Part shown: positions 53,555 to 62,482 of the stretch, piece after piece
How positions within the stretch are numbered: position 1 is the first letter of the stretch
Layout of the letters: the number at the start of each line of letters is the position of its first letter
Origin: an uncultured Crocinitomix sp.
GTDB taxonomy: Bacteria > Bacteroidota > Bacteroidia > Flavobacteriales_D > Crocinitomicaceae
DNA: 64,000 bases
Direction of reading: 5' to 3'
NCBI GenBank assembly: GCA_905478225.1
Contig: CAJQHR010000006.1
Location: 124,001 to 188,000 of the forward strand
Notes under the pieces: model-generated
What the model saw: the letters and a program-made list of their open reading frames with translations, nothing else
Databases searched by the model: none
What the model was told of the DNA's origin: nothing
Program-made: the position numbers and the translations under genes

Positions 53555-56011
53555 TTAAAACTTGGCTCTTAAACCAATCATGAAACTACGCCCGGGAGCG
53601 CTGATACCTGATGCAAATTGCATATAGTGCGCATCTAAGATATTGCGAACTGCAAATTGTGCGGTAATTGTTTCCGCAAACGTATAACTTAAGCGGTAGT
53701 TTAATGCCCACCAAGGTGGCGTGCCACCTTCGTTTGGTGTTAAATCAATATTATCACCGCCCGATTGATAGTCGGAGAAGTTCTTACGGAAGTTGTATAG
53801 GCTTGTTAGGGCGGTATTCCAATTGTCTTTTTTAAACGTTACGGCTATTCTTCCAAATTGTGGTGCAATATGCTCTAAAGGTATATTGTTGGCCAAGTCG
53901 GTGCCTTTTGTAAAGTTGTATGATGCGTCAAGCGATAAATTTTCGGTGAAGTTTACCTTGGTATAGGCATTAATCCCATAAACAACGGCATTGTCTGTAT
54001 TTTGAAGGGCTTGAATTTTTGTGATTTCTCCATTAAATTCAATTGAATCCTCTCCGTTTAACGTGAAATCTTGCTGAACCAATGCGTTAAAAAGGTAAGT
54101 GCCATAAATCGCAGCACCAATGGTGATCAACTCTTTTCCAAATTTTTGTTCAAATGATACCTCTCCGCCAAGTGCATATTCTGGCTGTACTTGGTCATTT
54201 GGCACAACGGTATTCCCACTATTTTCAAAAACTTTGCCGTAGTCATCAATATTTGGCGCTCTAAATCCGCTTGACACTAATGTTTTAAAGCGGGTATTCT
54301 TATGCGGTTTAAAAACCACACCTACATGACCAGAAGGTGCGCCAGTAGAAATATTTACTTCGTTAAATGGTAACGCAACAAACGAGGTGTCGTCAAATTG
54401 TGAATTGGCATAAATAAAGGAATATCGAATTCCTGCTGTGAAAACATTATCATTAATGAATTTTTGTTTGTATTCAAGATAGGCACCCGCATTTAAATAA
54501 TTGCTTGAAAACGGATAGCGCGTTTGCGCGCCATTGCGTTCTGACGACAATATGTTTTGCGCATACGCGGTTGAACTCACGATATTTTCCTGCACTTCAA
54601 GCCCGTAATAAATGATTCTTGATTTTGTAAATAATTTATTGAAATCAAGATTTAAACCGAGTACAGATACATCTTCTTCCTGAAACTCTTTCCATTCTGA
54701 ATCGAAATTACGGCTAATTCTATCTTCGTCAATTTTTTGATAAGAAAGCGTCATTACCCCATTCTTAAACCATTTTGATTTTGAACTAAAATCGAGTTTT
54801 AAGGCACCAAACATTCTGTTTTGTGGACCGTAATACCATTCCGCATAGCGCAAAACACCATTTCGATATTCGGTGAGCTTATCGTAACGATTAATGTCTG
54901 ATGAGGTTGAGTATTGGAAATTAAGTGTCATTTTTAATTTGTCAGAAGGGACATAAACGAATTTTTCTAAAAAATCGAATTGATGGTAACCGATTCCAAT
55001 TTGCGTGTTGGGTTCGGGATTGGCTAACATGGTATCAACACCATTAATGCGGTCAACGTAGTTCGTATGTAAACCCCAATCATCATACCCATGAAACCTG
55101 TTTTCACCCATTTTAGTGTCTCCAAACGTTGAGGCTGTGAATGAACTCAAGAGCCCCCATTTGTTTTTACCAATTGAAAAGTTGAAATTCCCGCTTAAAT
55201 TATTGTTGTTATTATAGCGCACATAACTGTTTCCATGAAAATAGGCGGTGTCAGAATTTGTAATTTCAGGGTCAGCAGTATGAAAATGGATAACACCACC
55301 TAAGGCATCACTTCCGTATAGAGAAGAACTTGGGCCAAAAATAATTTCAGTGTGATCAAGCACGGAATTGTCAACAGTAATTGCGTTTTGCAAATGTCCA
55401 CTTCTGTAAATGGCATTGTTCATTCGAACACCATCAATGACGAGCAAGAGTTTATTGGCTTCAAATCCTCTGATCATTGGACTACCACCACCGCCTTGCG
55501 ATTTTTGAACCAATACGTTACCTGTGTTTTGCAACATGTCGGCACTGCTTTCAGGATTTTCTAAACGGACAATTTCAATAGGTATAGTTTCTATTTGCGC
55601 CGCTTCATCATCTTCAACTAAGAAATATCGCAGGGGATGGTCGATATAAGCTTGAGGCAATACATTGTCTGCTTTTGCGAGTAGGAAATTCTCTTTTGTG
55701 TTGATTTCAGATTTTTTCAAATAAACAGTGACGTAGGCCGCATGATTAAAAATGAGAAATTCATCATCCGCGAATGAATTTAAGTTGACTTTCCCTCTTT
55801 TATCTGAAACTGCAGTTATTTCGCTTGAATTTGTATAAACCAGTACATCCTCAATAGGTTCTCCTGAGGTTGAATCAACAATTGTAATACTTTGCGAAAA
55901 CCCTGTGATACTCAAAAACAAGCTAATCGTGAAAAGTAGCTTCCAAGACGGCAAGACTTTGGATTGGCTTAAAGTTTTCAAAGATAACGTGGTAATATTT
56001 AAGTAGGTCAT
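53555..56011 (-). CDS. TonB-dependent outer-membrane receptor, heme-type
   Basis: An 818-residue outer-membrane receptor taking up ligand with energy from TonB. A signal peptide (about 27-40, ending 'TGFSQ') is followed by a carboxypeptidase-regulatory-like segment, the plug ('GGGGSPMIRGFEANKLLLVIDG' in short, with 'MNNAIYRSGHLQNAITVDNS' and 'GSDALGGVIHFHT') and a 22-strand barrel ending 'GRSFMIGLRAKF'. The plug motifs match the hemin/hemoglobin receptor group (HmuR-type); the true ligand is unproven. The ATG at 56011 overlaps recO by 89 bp; a TTG at 55954 directly before the signal peptide is an alternative start. Confidence 0.88.
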   Translation of the reverse strand: MTYLNITTLSLKTLSQSKVLPSWKLLFTISLFLSITGFSQSITIVDSTSGEPIEDVLVYTNSSEITAVSDKRGKVNLNSFADDEFLIFNHAAYVTVYLKKSEINTKENFLLAKADNVLPQAYIDHPLRYFLVEDDEAAQIETIPIEIVRLENPESSADMLQNTGNVLVQKSQGGGGSPMIRGFEANKLLLVIDGVRMNNAIYRSGHLQNAITVDNSVLDHTEIIFGPSSSLYGSDALGGVIHFHTADPEITNSDTAYFHGNSYVRYNNNNNLSGNFNFSIGKNKWGLLSSFTASTFGDTKMGENRFHGYDDWGLHTNYVDRINGVDTMLANPEPNTQIGIGYHQFDFLEKFVYVPSDKLKMTLNFQYSTSSDINRYDKLTEYRNGVLRYAEWYYGPQNRMFGALKLDFSSKSKWFKNGVMTLSYQKIDEDRISRNFDSEWKEFQEEDVSVLGLNLDFNKLFTKSRIIYYGLEVQENIVSSTAYAQNILSSERNGAQTRYPFSSNYLNAGAYLEYKQKFINDNVFTAGIRYSFIYANSQFDDTSFVALPFNEVNISTGAPSGHVGVVFKPHKNTRFKTLVSSGFRAPNIDDYGKVFENSGNTVVPNDQVQPEYALGGEVSFEQKFGKELITIGAAIYGTYLFNALVQQDFTLNGEDSIEFNGEITKIQALQNTDNAVVYGINAYTKVNFTENLSLDASYNFTKGTDLANNIPLEHIAPQFGRIAVTFKKDNWNTALTSLYNFRKNFSDYQSGGDNIDLTPNEGGTPPWWALNYRLSYTFAETITAQFAVRNILDAHYMQFASGISAPGRSFMIGLRAKF

Positions 56012-56639
56012 AAACTAATTCCCTTCGCGTTTTCAAGTCTATATCGGGGTCATTAACACCATCAAATTTCATGCCTGAAAACTGTAAAAGTAACAATGAA
56101 TTTCTTTTTGAAAGGTATGCGCCATGGTTTGGTTCATATTTCGTGTACGAACATTCACGTAAATCGAGATAAACAGGCGATTCTACCTCATAGGGATAGA
56201 AGCCTAAGTATTGTGTAAGGCGGTATAAAAATTTGATGGGATAATTCGCAACATGGTCACTCAAATCTAAGACTTGAAGAATATTTTCTAAAAACCCATA
56301 CAATTCACTGTTTTTCTCGTTATCGCGCAGCGTGTTGTTCAGTACCTCATTCATAAAAAACACGATACTTGATTTATAAGGATCGAATGGAATGGATTTA
56401 TAAATGATTGTGGGCTCCACGTTGGATATTTTGGCCAAGTCGCTGTCATTTCTTTGATAATATTCAATAGAGATTTGAGCAAGAGAAGTAATCAGGTTTC
56501 CTTTCTTCTTTTTTCGTTTAGCGCCTTTATAAATAAAGCTTTTTACGCCGTCATTTGGGCTTAAAACCGATAGAATAATACTCGTTTCTGAATAATCGAC
56601 CTTTCGAAGGACAATTCCTTTCGTTTTCCCCGTTGCCAT
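55923..56639 (-). CDS. recO: DNA repair protein RecO
   Basis: RecO helps load RecA at single-stranded gaps in recombinational repair. The 238-residue protein has the N-terminal OB fold ('GIVLRKVDYSETSIILSVLSPN', 'GAKRKKKKGNL') and the helical C-terminal part with 'YRLTQYLGFYP'. Its ATG overlaps the porZ stop codon by one base; its 3' end overlaps the TonB receptor frame. Coupling with porZ is usual in Flavobacteriales. Confidence 0.93.
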   Translation of the reverse strand: MATGKTKGIVLRKVDYSETSIILSVLSPNDGVKSFIYKGAKRKKKKGNLITSLAQISIEYYQRNDSDLAKISNVEPTIIYKSIPFDPYKSSIVFFMNEVLNNTLRDNEKNSELYGFLENILQVLDLSDHVANYPIKFLYRLTQYLGFYPYEVESPVYLDLRECSYTKYEPNHGAYLSKRNSLLLLQFSGMKFDGVNDPDIDLKTRRELVYDLLKYYHVIFENFKPIQSLAVLEATFHD

Positions 56640-58945
56640 TAATTGATGAAGAGAATTTTAGCTACGTCTTTTCCTTTACCTGTTGTAATTCCAGACCAAA
56701 CTAAATAAACACCAGATTGAACTCTGTCGCCTTGCAACGTTTTACCGTCCCAAATAACAGTGCCTCCGTTTGATACGGTTTCGAAGATTAAATTCCCAGA
56801 AATATCCGTGATTTTTACATCAGCTTCGTAGCCTAAACCTTGAATGGTTATCGGTCCTGAAAATTCGGGACGAACAGGATTTGGAAATACTTTTACTGAA
56901 CTAAATTCTTTGTCAGCTAACGTGGCGTCTGATCGGAATGAAACCAAACCATCTTGCGTTGCAAAATAAACTTCGCCCGAAAGTTGGTCCACTTTAATGT
57001 CGTATACATTGTTGGATACAAGTGGGCTATTTTCAGTTGTGAATCTGTAAACTTCTTCCGTTCCATCTTCAGAAAAACAAAATACTCCGGATGAATTTGT
57101 TCCAATCCATTTGCGATTTCCACCATCAATAGCGATAGCCGTTACGTAGGTATCACCCAATAGTCGCTCTACTTCACCATCCACTTCTAATAAAATTGGA
57201 CTTGCGTCATATTCACCAAAGCCGCCTTCGTAGAGGTTGTTTCTTGAATATAGAATAACCAACCCTTCTTCCGTACCAATCCAAATTTCTCCATCTGCAT
57301 CTTGTGCCAAGCCTTTCACAAAAACCGAAGGGAGGTTTCCAAATCCTTCGGCCGCCGAAAGTGTTCTCCATTGATCGTCTGATGGGTCGTCTAAGGTTCC
57401 ATTTTCAGCGAATGCAACTAATCCTACGTTAGTAACTGCCACCCATTTATTGCCATCATTATCTATTAAAAGACGATATGGAAACTTGTTATTTGATGCA
57501 GCTCCGAGAGAATATTGCTTCATTTCACCATCAGCAGTGAGGACTTTTAATGGAAATACACCTTGATTGATGAACCATAAATTTCCTTCATCATCATATT
57601 TCATATCGCTAATTACCATATTTGAACCCGTTTCTTCAATTAATGAATTAGTGGCATCATATGTTTCGACAACTGCGCCGTCTTCTTTAATAACTTTTAA
57701 ACCGTCTTTTGAAAAACTTCCGTAGGCAAATTCTGAAGTATTACCTTGATTTACAGCAACACTTATAAAGTCGAAATCAGGGCCTAAATTTATCGATTCT
57801 TCTGTCTTATAATTGAAGTTTGTCCATTCTTCATCTTCAAACATATAAATACCATTTGAAGAGTATACGTTTTGTACATTTTGAGTTAATCCGCCACCCG
57901 CAACAAGCACTTTTCCATATTGAATATCCATACGATAGGTTCCGTCTGCAGCTGGACTGTTCGAAAAAATTGAGGTTGCTTGCCAAGAATTAGGCGCTCG
58001 AACTAAACCACCATTTTGGTCAGCTATCCAATAATCGTTATTATAATAAATGGCCTCAATTGGCGAGGGAACACCATCAGGATATGAAAAAATGGATTGT
58101 ACCATATTTACATTCTCATCCAATGATTGGATTGAAGAGAAAAGTGTTAACAGTAAACGGTCATCTTCCGCATGAAGGGAATTAATCGTCAGTTGCTGAT
58201 TATATTTCGACAAGATGTCTCCTTCTAAATAATACAATGTGTCCGCGTTAAATCCGGTATCGTTGTAGGCTAAAAACAATTTATTGCCATACACCTCAAT
58301 GTCTGAAAACTCATTGTTAACAACGTCTAATGGGAAGTCATTTTTTTTCTCCCATTGGGTTTTGTCATTCAAAAATGGACGATCTTTTGGGGCGTAATAA
58401 ATACCCTGCGTAGTTGCAACATATAAAGTGTCATGATAAATAGCTACATCTAAAACTTCAGGATCTTCGTAAGGATAATAAGTGTCTTTGATTTCTTTCT
58501 TTTCATTATCAAAAAGAATGAGCCCAATGCTCGAAGCAATATAAATGTATTTCTCGCTAAAGAAAAAATTGTGGATTGTTTTATCACCAGCAATGTCCGC
58601 CGTTTGAATCCATGGAACATTCGTAATCTCATTGCCTTCAATAATATCTAAATTCCCATTCACATATCCAACTGTCACTACACTTTCATTGCTCGAAATT
58701 ATAGAAATCCCTAAATCAGAAATTCCATTTGTTACCGTTAATAGATTGACTGAATTATCTTCTAGATCATAACGAATAATCCCGTTTGAACATGCCATAT
58801 AGATGTTGTCATCTGTTTTGGTAATACCCTGTGGTTTATATGCAGAGAAATGGATACGCCACTGGTTCATTCCAATTTGTGATAATCCTTGAGATGGCAA
58901 CAGGATGATTAGTCCAAGTACGGTGATAAGTAAGCGAGTGATCAT
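56639..58945 (-). CDS. porZ: T9SS surface protein PorZ (beta-propeller)
   Basis: PorZ belongs to the T9SS attachment complex and in Porphyromonas helps supply anionic LPS to cargo. The 768-residue product has a signal peptide (about 1-23, ending 'QGLSQ'), two seven-bladed propeller-type domains ('WRIHFSAYKPQGITKTDDNIYMA', 'GEIWIGTEEGLVILYS') and a sorting-domain-like end ('VKVFPNPVRPEFSGP'...'VAKILFIN'). I chose the ATG at 58945; the TTG nine bases upstream overlaps a TAAATTTG promoter box (58952-58959). The position before recO matches the family's usual neighbourhood. Confidence 0.9.
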   Translation of the reverse strand: MITRLLITVLGLIILLPSQGLSQIGMNQWRIHFSAYKPQGITKTDDNIYMACSNGIIRYDLEDNSVNLLTVTNGISDLGISIISSNESVVTVGYVNGNLDIIEGNEITNVPWIQTADIAGDKTIHNFFFSEKYIYIASSIGLILFDNEKKEIKDTYYPYEDPEVLDVAIYHDTLYVATTQGIYYAPKDRPFLNDKTQWEKKNDFPLDVVNNEFSDIEVYGNKLFLAYNDTGFNADTLYYLEGDILSKYNQQLTINSLHAEDDRLLLTLFSSIQSLDENVNMVQSIFSYPDGVPSPIEAIYYNNDYWIADQNGGLVRAPNSWQATSIFSNSPAADGTYRMDIQYGKVLVAGGGLTQNVQNVYSSNGIYMFEDEEWTNFNYKTEESINLGPDFDFISVAVNQGNTSEFAYGSFSKDGLKVIKEDGAVVETYDATNSLIEETGSNMVISDMKYDDEGNLWFINQGVFPLKVLTADGEMKQYSLGAASNNKFPYRLLIDNDGNKWVAVTNVGLVAFAENGTLDDPSDDQWRTLSAAEGFGNLPSVFVKGLAQDADGEIWIGTEEGLVILYSRNNLYEGGFGEYDASPILLEVDGEVERLLGDTYVTAIAIDGGNRKWIGTNSSGVFCFSEDGTEEVYRFTTENSPLVSNNVYDIKVDQLSGEVYFATQDGLVSFRSDATLADKEFSSVKVFPNPVRPEFSGPITIQGLGYEADVKITDISGNLIFETVSNGGTVIWDGKTLQGDRVQSGVYLVWSGITTGKGKDVAKILFIN

Positions 58946-58951
58946 GTTTTT

Positions 58952-58959
58952 CAAATTTA
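58952..58959 (-). promoter_or_regulatory. Bacteroidota -7 promoter element of porZ
   Basis: On the minus strand TAAATTTG matches TAnnTTTG exactly and lies only six bases before the chosen ATG, so the transcript should be almost leaderless. It argues against the upstream TTG start, which lies within the box. Confidence 0.55.
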
Positions 58960-59029
58960 CATAGAAATAACAGCAAATTGAATAAAATATTGTTCGGAAT
59001 GAATGAAGGTGTCAGAATATCGAATTGGA

Positions 59030-60397
59030 TTATCCAAAAATCAGTCGAATTGCGTCTTCAATTTTACTGACTTGATGAATTGTTATGTCATAATCACTTT
59101 GTTTAATGCCTTTATTATACTTAGATATAATGATTTGTTCGAAGCCCATTTTTTCAGCTTCCATAATTCGCTGATCAGTCCGATTTACCGCTCTAACCTC
59201 ACCAGACAGACTCAATTCCGCTGAAACGCAAATGCCAGGATGAATTGGAATGTTTGCATTGGATGACATGATGGCGCAAACCACTGCCAAGTCAATTGCA
59301 GGGTCATTTACTTTAATTCCACCGGCAATGTTCAAAAAAACATCTTTTGCGCCCAGTTTAAAACCACATCTTTTTTCCAAAACGGCCAAAAGCATATTTA
59401 ATCTACGCAGGTCAAATCCCGTTGATGATCGTTGAGGAGTGCCATAAGCGGCCGTGCTCACTAATGCTTGAATTTCTATTAGCATAGGACGAACCCCTTC
59501 AATCGTAGATGCAATTGAAATTCCGCTCAAACGTTCTCCTGTGCTCGTAATTAAAATTTCAGACGGATTTTCAACTTGTCGCAAGCCAGTGCTATTCATT
59601 TCATAAATGCCCAGTTCATTGGTCGACCCGAACCTGTTTTTGACGGAGCGTACGAGTCGGTATACATGGTTTCTATCCCCTTCAAATACAAGCACGGCGT
59701 CTACCATATGCTCTAAAACTTTTGGTCCGGCTAATGAACCTTCTTTTGTAATATGTCCAATTAAAAATACAGGCGTGCCAGATTCCTTGGCGTATCTCAA
59801 AAATTCAGAAGTACATTCTTTAATTTGCGAAACACTTCCGGGGGAGGATTCAATATTTGATGAATGTAAAGTTTGGATGGAATCAATGATGAGTATGTCG
59901 GGTTTAACTGCTTCTAATTGGATGAAAATATTCTGCATGGAAGTTTCGGTCAATACATAACAATCAGCGTTGGATTTTCCAATCCGATCGGCGCGCATAC
60001 TAATTTGTTGTTCACTCTCTTCACCAGATATGTAAAGGATTTTTTTCCCTTCTTCACGAACTGCCAATTGTAATAGTAGTGTCGATTTTCCAATGCCCGG
60101 TTCACCACCAAATAAAACTAAGGAGCCCGGCACAACTCCACCCCCTAATACACGATTTAGTTCGGGGTCGTTTAGCATAATTCGGCGTTCTTCGTATTCC
60201 TCAATTTCATTTAAACGGTGCGGTTTTGCAGCGCGCTGTGTGTTGGAGGAGGAAAATGGTGTCGCACTTTTTGGTGCCTTCTGTATTACTTCTTCTACAT
60301 AGGTGTTCCATTCATTGCATGATCCGCATTTGCCCACCCATTTGGGTGATTCTGCGCCACAATTTTGACAGAAAAAAGATGTTTTTGTTTTCGCCAT
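59030..60397 (-). CDS. radA: DNA repair protein RadA (Sms)
   Basis: A RecA-like ATPase that processes recombination intermediates. The 455-residue protein has the N-terminal zinc finger (Cys 10, 13, 24 and 27), Walker A 'GGEPGIGKSTLL', the RadA-specific 'VKNRFGSTNELGIYEM' motif and a C-terminal Lon-protease-like domain ('LRRLNMLLAVLEKRCGF'). It is monocistronic and divergent from the relic and xthA. Confidence 0.96.
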   Translation of the reverse strand: MAKTKTSFFCQNCGAESPKWVGKCGSCNEWNTYVEEVIQKAPKSATPFSSSNTQRAAKPHRLNEIEEYEERRIMLNDPELNRVLGGGVVPGSLVLFGGEPGIGKSTLLLQLAVREEGKKILYISGEESEQQISMRADRIGKSNADCYVLTETSMQNIFIQLEAVKPDILIIDSIQTLHSSNIESSPGSVSQIKECTSEFLRYAKESGTPVFLIGHITKEGSLAGPKVLEHMVDAVLVFEGDRNHVYRLVRSVKNRFGSTNELGIYEMNSTGLRQVENPSEILITSTGERLSGISIASTIEGVRPMLIEIQALVSTAAYGTPQRSSTGFDLRRLNMLLAVLEKRCGFKLGAKDVFLNIAGGIKVNDPAIDLAVVCAIMSSNANIPIHPGICVSAELSLSGEVRAVNRTDQRIMEAEKMGFEQIIISKYNKGIKQSDYDITIHQVSKIEDAIRLIFG

Positions 60398-60577
60398 AAC
60401 TTTCGATTAATAGTGCAAATATGAATTCGCAGACCGTAAACTATTTACGTTTTGGTCCTATTTTTAGCTTTCAATTGCGATAAAGATATTTAATATCTTT
60501 AACTGGTCTATCAAAAAGACAAATGAACAAAGAAGGTTTAAAATTTATAGACTAAGTTCTAAACCTATAAAATAAAC
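60398..60577. other. Gene-free stretch upstream of the relic
   Basis: 180 bp between radA and the lipoprotein-signal relic. No gene or clear hairpin is seen; the radA promoter should lie here, but no convincing box is visible. Confidence 0.4.
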
Positions 60578-60738
60578 ATGTCGATTCTTTTTTTTCTAAT
60601 TCTAGTCCTTAGTGGTTGTTTCACAAATCAGAACTCTCAATAGACAATGTGGATTTAGGCGAATATGAAAATGGTGTTTATTTTATTACTGTTAAAACGA
60701 CAAAACAAAATAGAACTGTTCGATTGATCAAGCATTAA
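60578..60738 (+). pseudogene. Secretion-signal relics: lipoprotein start and T9SS sorting-domain end in different frames
   Basis: An ATG at 60578 encodes a lipoprotein signal with lipobox ('MSILFFLILVLSGC') but stops at 60643 after 21 residues. Just before, in a different frame, the final part of a type A T9SS domain appears at 60613-60738: 'SIDNVDLGEYENGVYFITV'... ending '...RLIKH'. The two pieces overlap in sequence but not in frame. A deletion or frameshift has fused them; they cannot give a complete protein. The retained terminator follows at 60761. Confidence 0.6.
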
Positions 60739-60760
60739 AAAGGCGGGTCTAATTAAATTG

Positions 60761-60799
60761 AAAGGGGGCTTCCATATTTGTGAAGACCACCTTTTTTTT
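60761..60799 (+). terminator. Terminator following the relic
   Basis: An AAAGGGGGCTTC arm pairs with GAAGACCACCTTT (with mismatches) around about 9 bases and is followed by T8. It lies 22 bp after the relic's stop codon, so the relic keeps its original terminator. Confidence 0.6.
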
Positions 60800-60839
60800 G
60801 ATCCTTATTAATAGTATTTTTGTCATAAACATCAAACTT

Positions 60840-61613
60840 ATGGCAAAAATTATCTCTTATAACGTCAATGGAATGCGCGCTGCACTGAAAAAAGACTGGA
60901 TAGGATGGTTAAAATCAGAAGATCCAGATGTGGTTTGTATTCAGGAAACAAAAGCGCATAAGGATCAACTTGACTTAGCCGTTTTTGAAGATGCAGGCTA
61001 TAAAACCTATTGGCATTCGTCTCAAAAAAAGGGGTATAGCGGTGTCGCCATCTTCTCTAAAACTGAACCAGATCATGTGGAATATGGTTGCGGAATAGAA
61101 AAGTATGATAATGAAGGGCGCATTTTAAGAGCGGATTTTGGAGATTTTTCTGTTTTAAGCTGTTATTTTCCAAGTGGAAGTAGTGGCAAACTGCGTCAAG
61201 AATTTAAAATGGAGTTTTTGACTGACTTCAATGACTATATTATTGAATTGAGGAAAACAAGACCAAATTTGTTGATTTCGGGTGATATTAATATTTGCCA
61301 TGAACCGATTGATATTCACAATCCAGTTTCAAATAAAAATTCATCAGGTTTTAAACCAGAAGAGCGTCAGTGGATCACGGATTTCCTGGCAATGGGCTTT
61401 GTTGATACCTTTAGAACATTAAGTGCCGAACCTGATAATTATACCTGGTGGACATACCGAATGGGAGCTCGTGGTAAAAACAAAGGTTGGCGTATTGATT
61501 ATCACTTTCTCACCCAATCGCTTGCCGACAAATTGACTGGAGCAAATATACTTTCAGAGGCCGTACATTCGGATCATTGCCCAATTAAAGTGGAGTTAGC
61601 GATTGACTTATAA
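60840..61613 (+). CDS. xthA: Exodeoxyribonuclease III
   Basis: An apurinic/apyrimidinic endonuclease and 3'-exonuclease for base-excision repair. The 257-residue protein has the catalytic motifs 'SYNVNGMRAAL', 'CIQETKAHKDQ' (metal-binding Glu), 'LISGDINICHEPID', and 'VHSDHCPIKVEL'. I chose the start at MAKIISYNVNG, where homologues begin; an in-frame start 60 bp upstream lies in the preceding terminator. Confidence 0.95.
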   Translation: MAKIISYNVNGMRAALKKDWIGWLKSEDPDVVCIQETKAHKDQLDLAVFEDAGYKTYWHSSQKKGYSGVAIFSKTEPDHVEYGCGIEKYDNEGRILRADFGDFSVLSCYFPSGSSGKLRQEFKMEFLTDFNDYIIELRKTRPNLLISGDINICHEPIDIHNPVSNKNSSGFKPEERQWITDFLAMGFVDTFRTLSAEPDNYTWWTYRMGARGKNKGWRIDYHFLTQSLADKLTGANILSEAVHSDHCPIKVELAIDL

Positions 61614-61718
61614 ATCAAAACTGATTAAAATCAGAACCTTTTTTGCTGATTTGCGTAATGAATACAGTAAATTTGAGTCACTCTGAAACAAATACAAACC
61701 TTCTAAAAATAAAGTTTT

Positions 61719-62417
61719 TTGGTTGAAATTATTATAGGCGGAATTGGTTATGGGCTATTATTAAGCATAATGGTTGGACCTGCTTTTTTCATTTTAATTG
61801 AGACAAGTATAACAAAAGGTGTGAAAGAGGCACTCTACCTTGACCTAGGTGTTCTGATCAGTGATTTGGTTTATGTTACCATTGCATTTTTGTTTTTTCA
61901 AGAGGTAGAAGCACTCATGCAAAGTGAGAATCGTTACTTTTTAAAAATAATTGGCGGTGGCGCATTCATTATTTTTGGAATCACCAACTTGTTGAAGGCT
62001 AAAAAACCTAAGCTGTTGCCTAAAACAAAATTAGGAGACGCCAAAGACCTTAAAGCAAGTAATCATTTAATGATGGTGTTAAAAGGGTTTATGATTAATG
62101 CACTCAACCCAGGCGTGTTGTTTTACTGGCTCACAATGATGTCTCTTTTGCCCGAAGCAGCACCTGAACTACATTTAAGTTATTTATCAGTTCAAATTAT
62201 CTATATTTCTTTGATTTTACTCACCTTTTTCAGCATAGATCTTTTAAAGATAATAGGGGCGAAAAAATTAAAGGAATTCTTAACACCTGCATGGATTAGA
62301 GTGGTGAATATTGTATTAGGTTCAATCCTAATGCTTTTCGGTCTGCTATTCTTAATTCAAGGTATTCGCGGATTAGTTATTAGTAACGATTCGTGGATTA
62401 GTTCTTTAATGAACTGA
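61719..62417 (+). CDS. LysE-family amino-acid exporter
   Basis: A 232-residue inner-membrane protein with about six hydrophobic helices. The N-terminal part carries the LysE/RhtB-type motif 'GLLLSIMVGPAFFILIETS'. The substrate (an amino acid or related molecule) cannot be assigned from sequence. The first codon is a TTG at 61719; no upstream ATG fits. It may be co-transcribed with xthA, from which it is separated by about 105 bp. Confidence 0.85.
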   Translation: MVEIIIGGIGYGLLLSIMVGPAFFILIETSITKGVKEALYLDLGVLISDLVYVTIAFLFFQEVEALMQSENRYFLKIIGGGAFIIFGITNLLKAKKPKLLPKTKLGDAKDLKASNHLMMVLKGFMINALNPGVLFYWLTMMSLLPEAAPELHLSYLSVQIIYISLILLTFFSIDLLKIIGAKKLKEFLTPAWIRVVNIVLGSILMLFGLLFLIQGIRGLVISNDSWISSLMN

Positions 62418-62438
62418 TTTAAACTCAAAAAAGGTAAC

Positions 62439-62455
62439 TAAATTTGTGACGTCAC
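62439..62455 (+). promoter_or_regulatory. Promoter with overlapping palindromic site
   Basis: A perfect TAAATTTG -7 box (62439-62446) is directly joined to the 10-bp palindrome GTGACGTCAC (62446-62455), which would cover the transcription start. A TTTA at about 62418 serves as a weak -33 element. The palindrome is a candidate operator for the MORN-repeat gene; the binding factor is unknown. Confidence 0.45.
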
Positions 62456-62482
62456 TTATATAGTAAAACAAGCTTGAGCTAA

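Noticed and set aside
59003-60302. Several plus-strand frames opposite radA
   Set aside because: radA is complete with all motifs on the minus strand; the frames are shadows.
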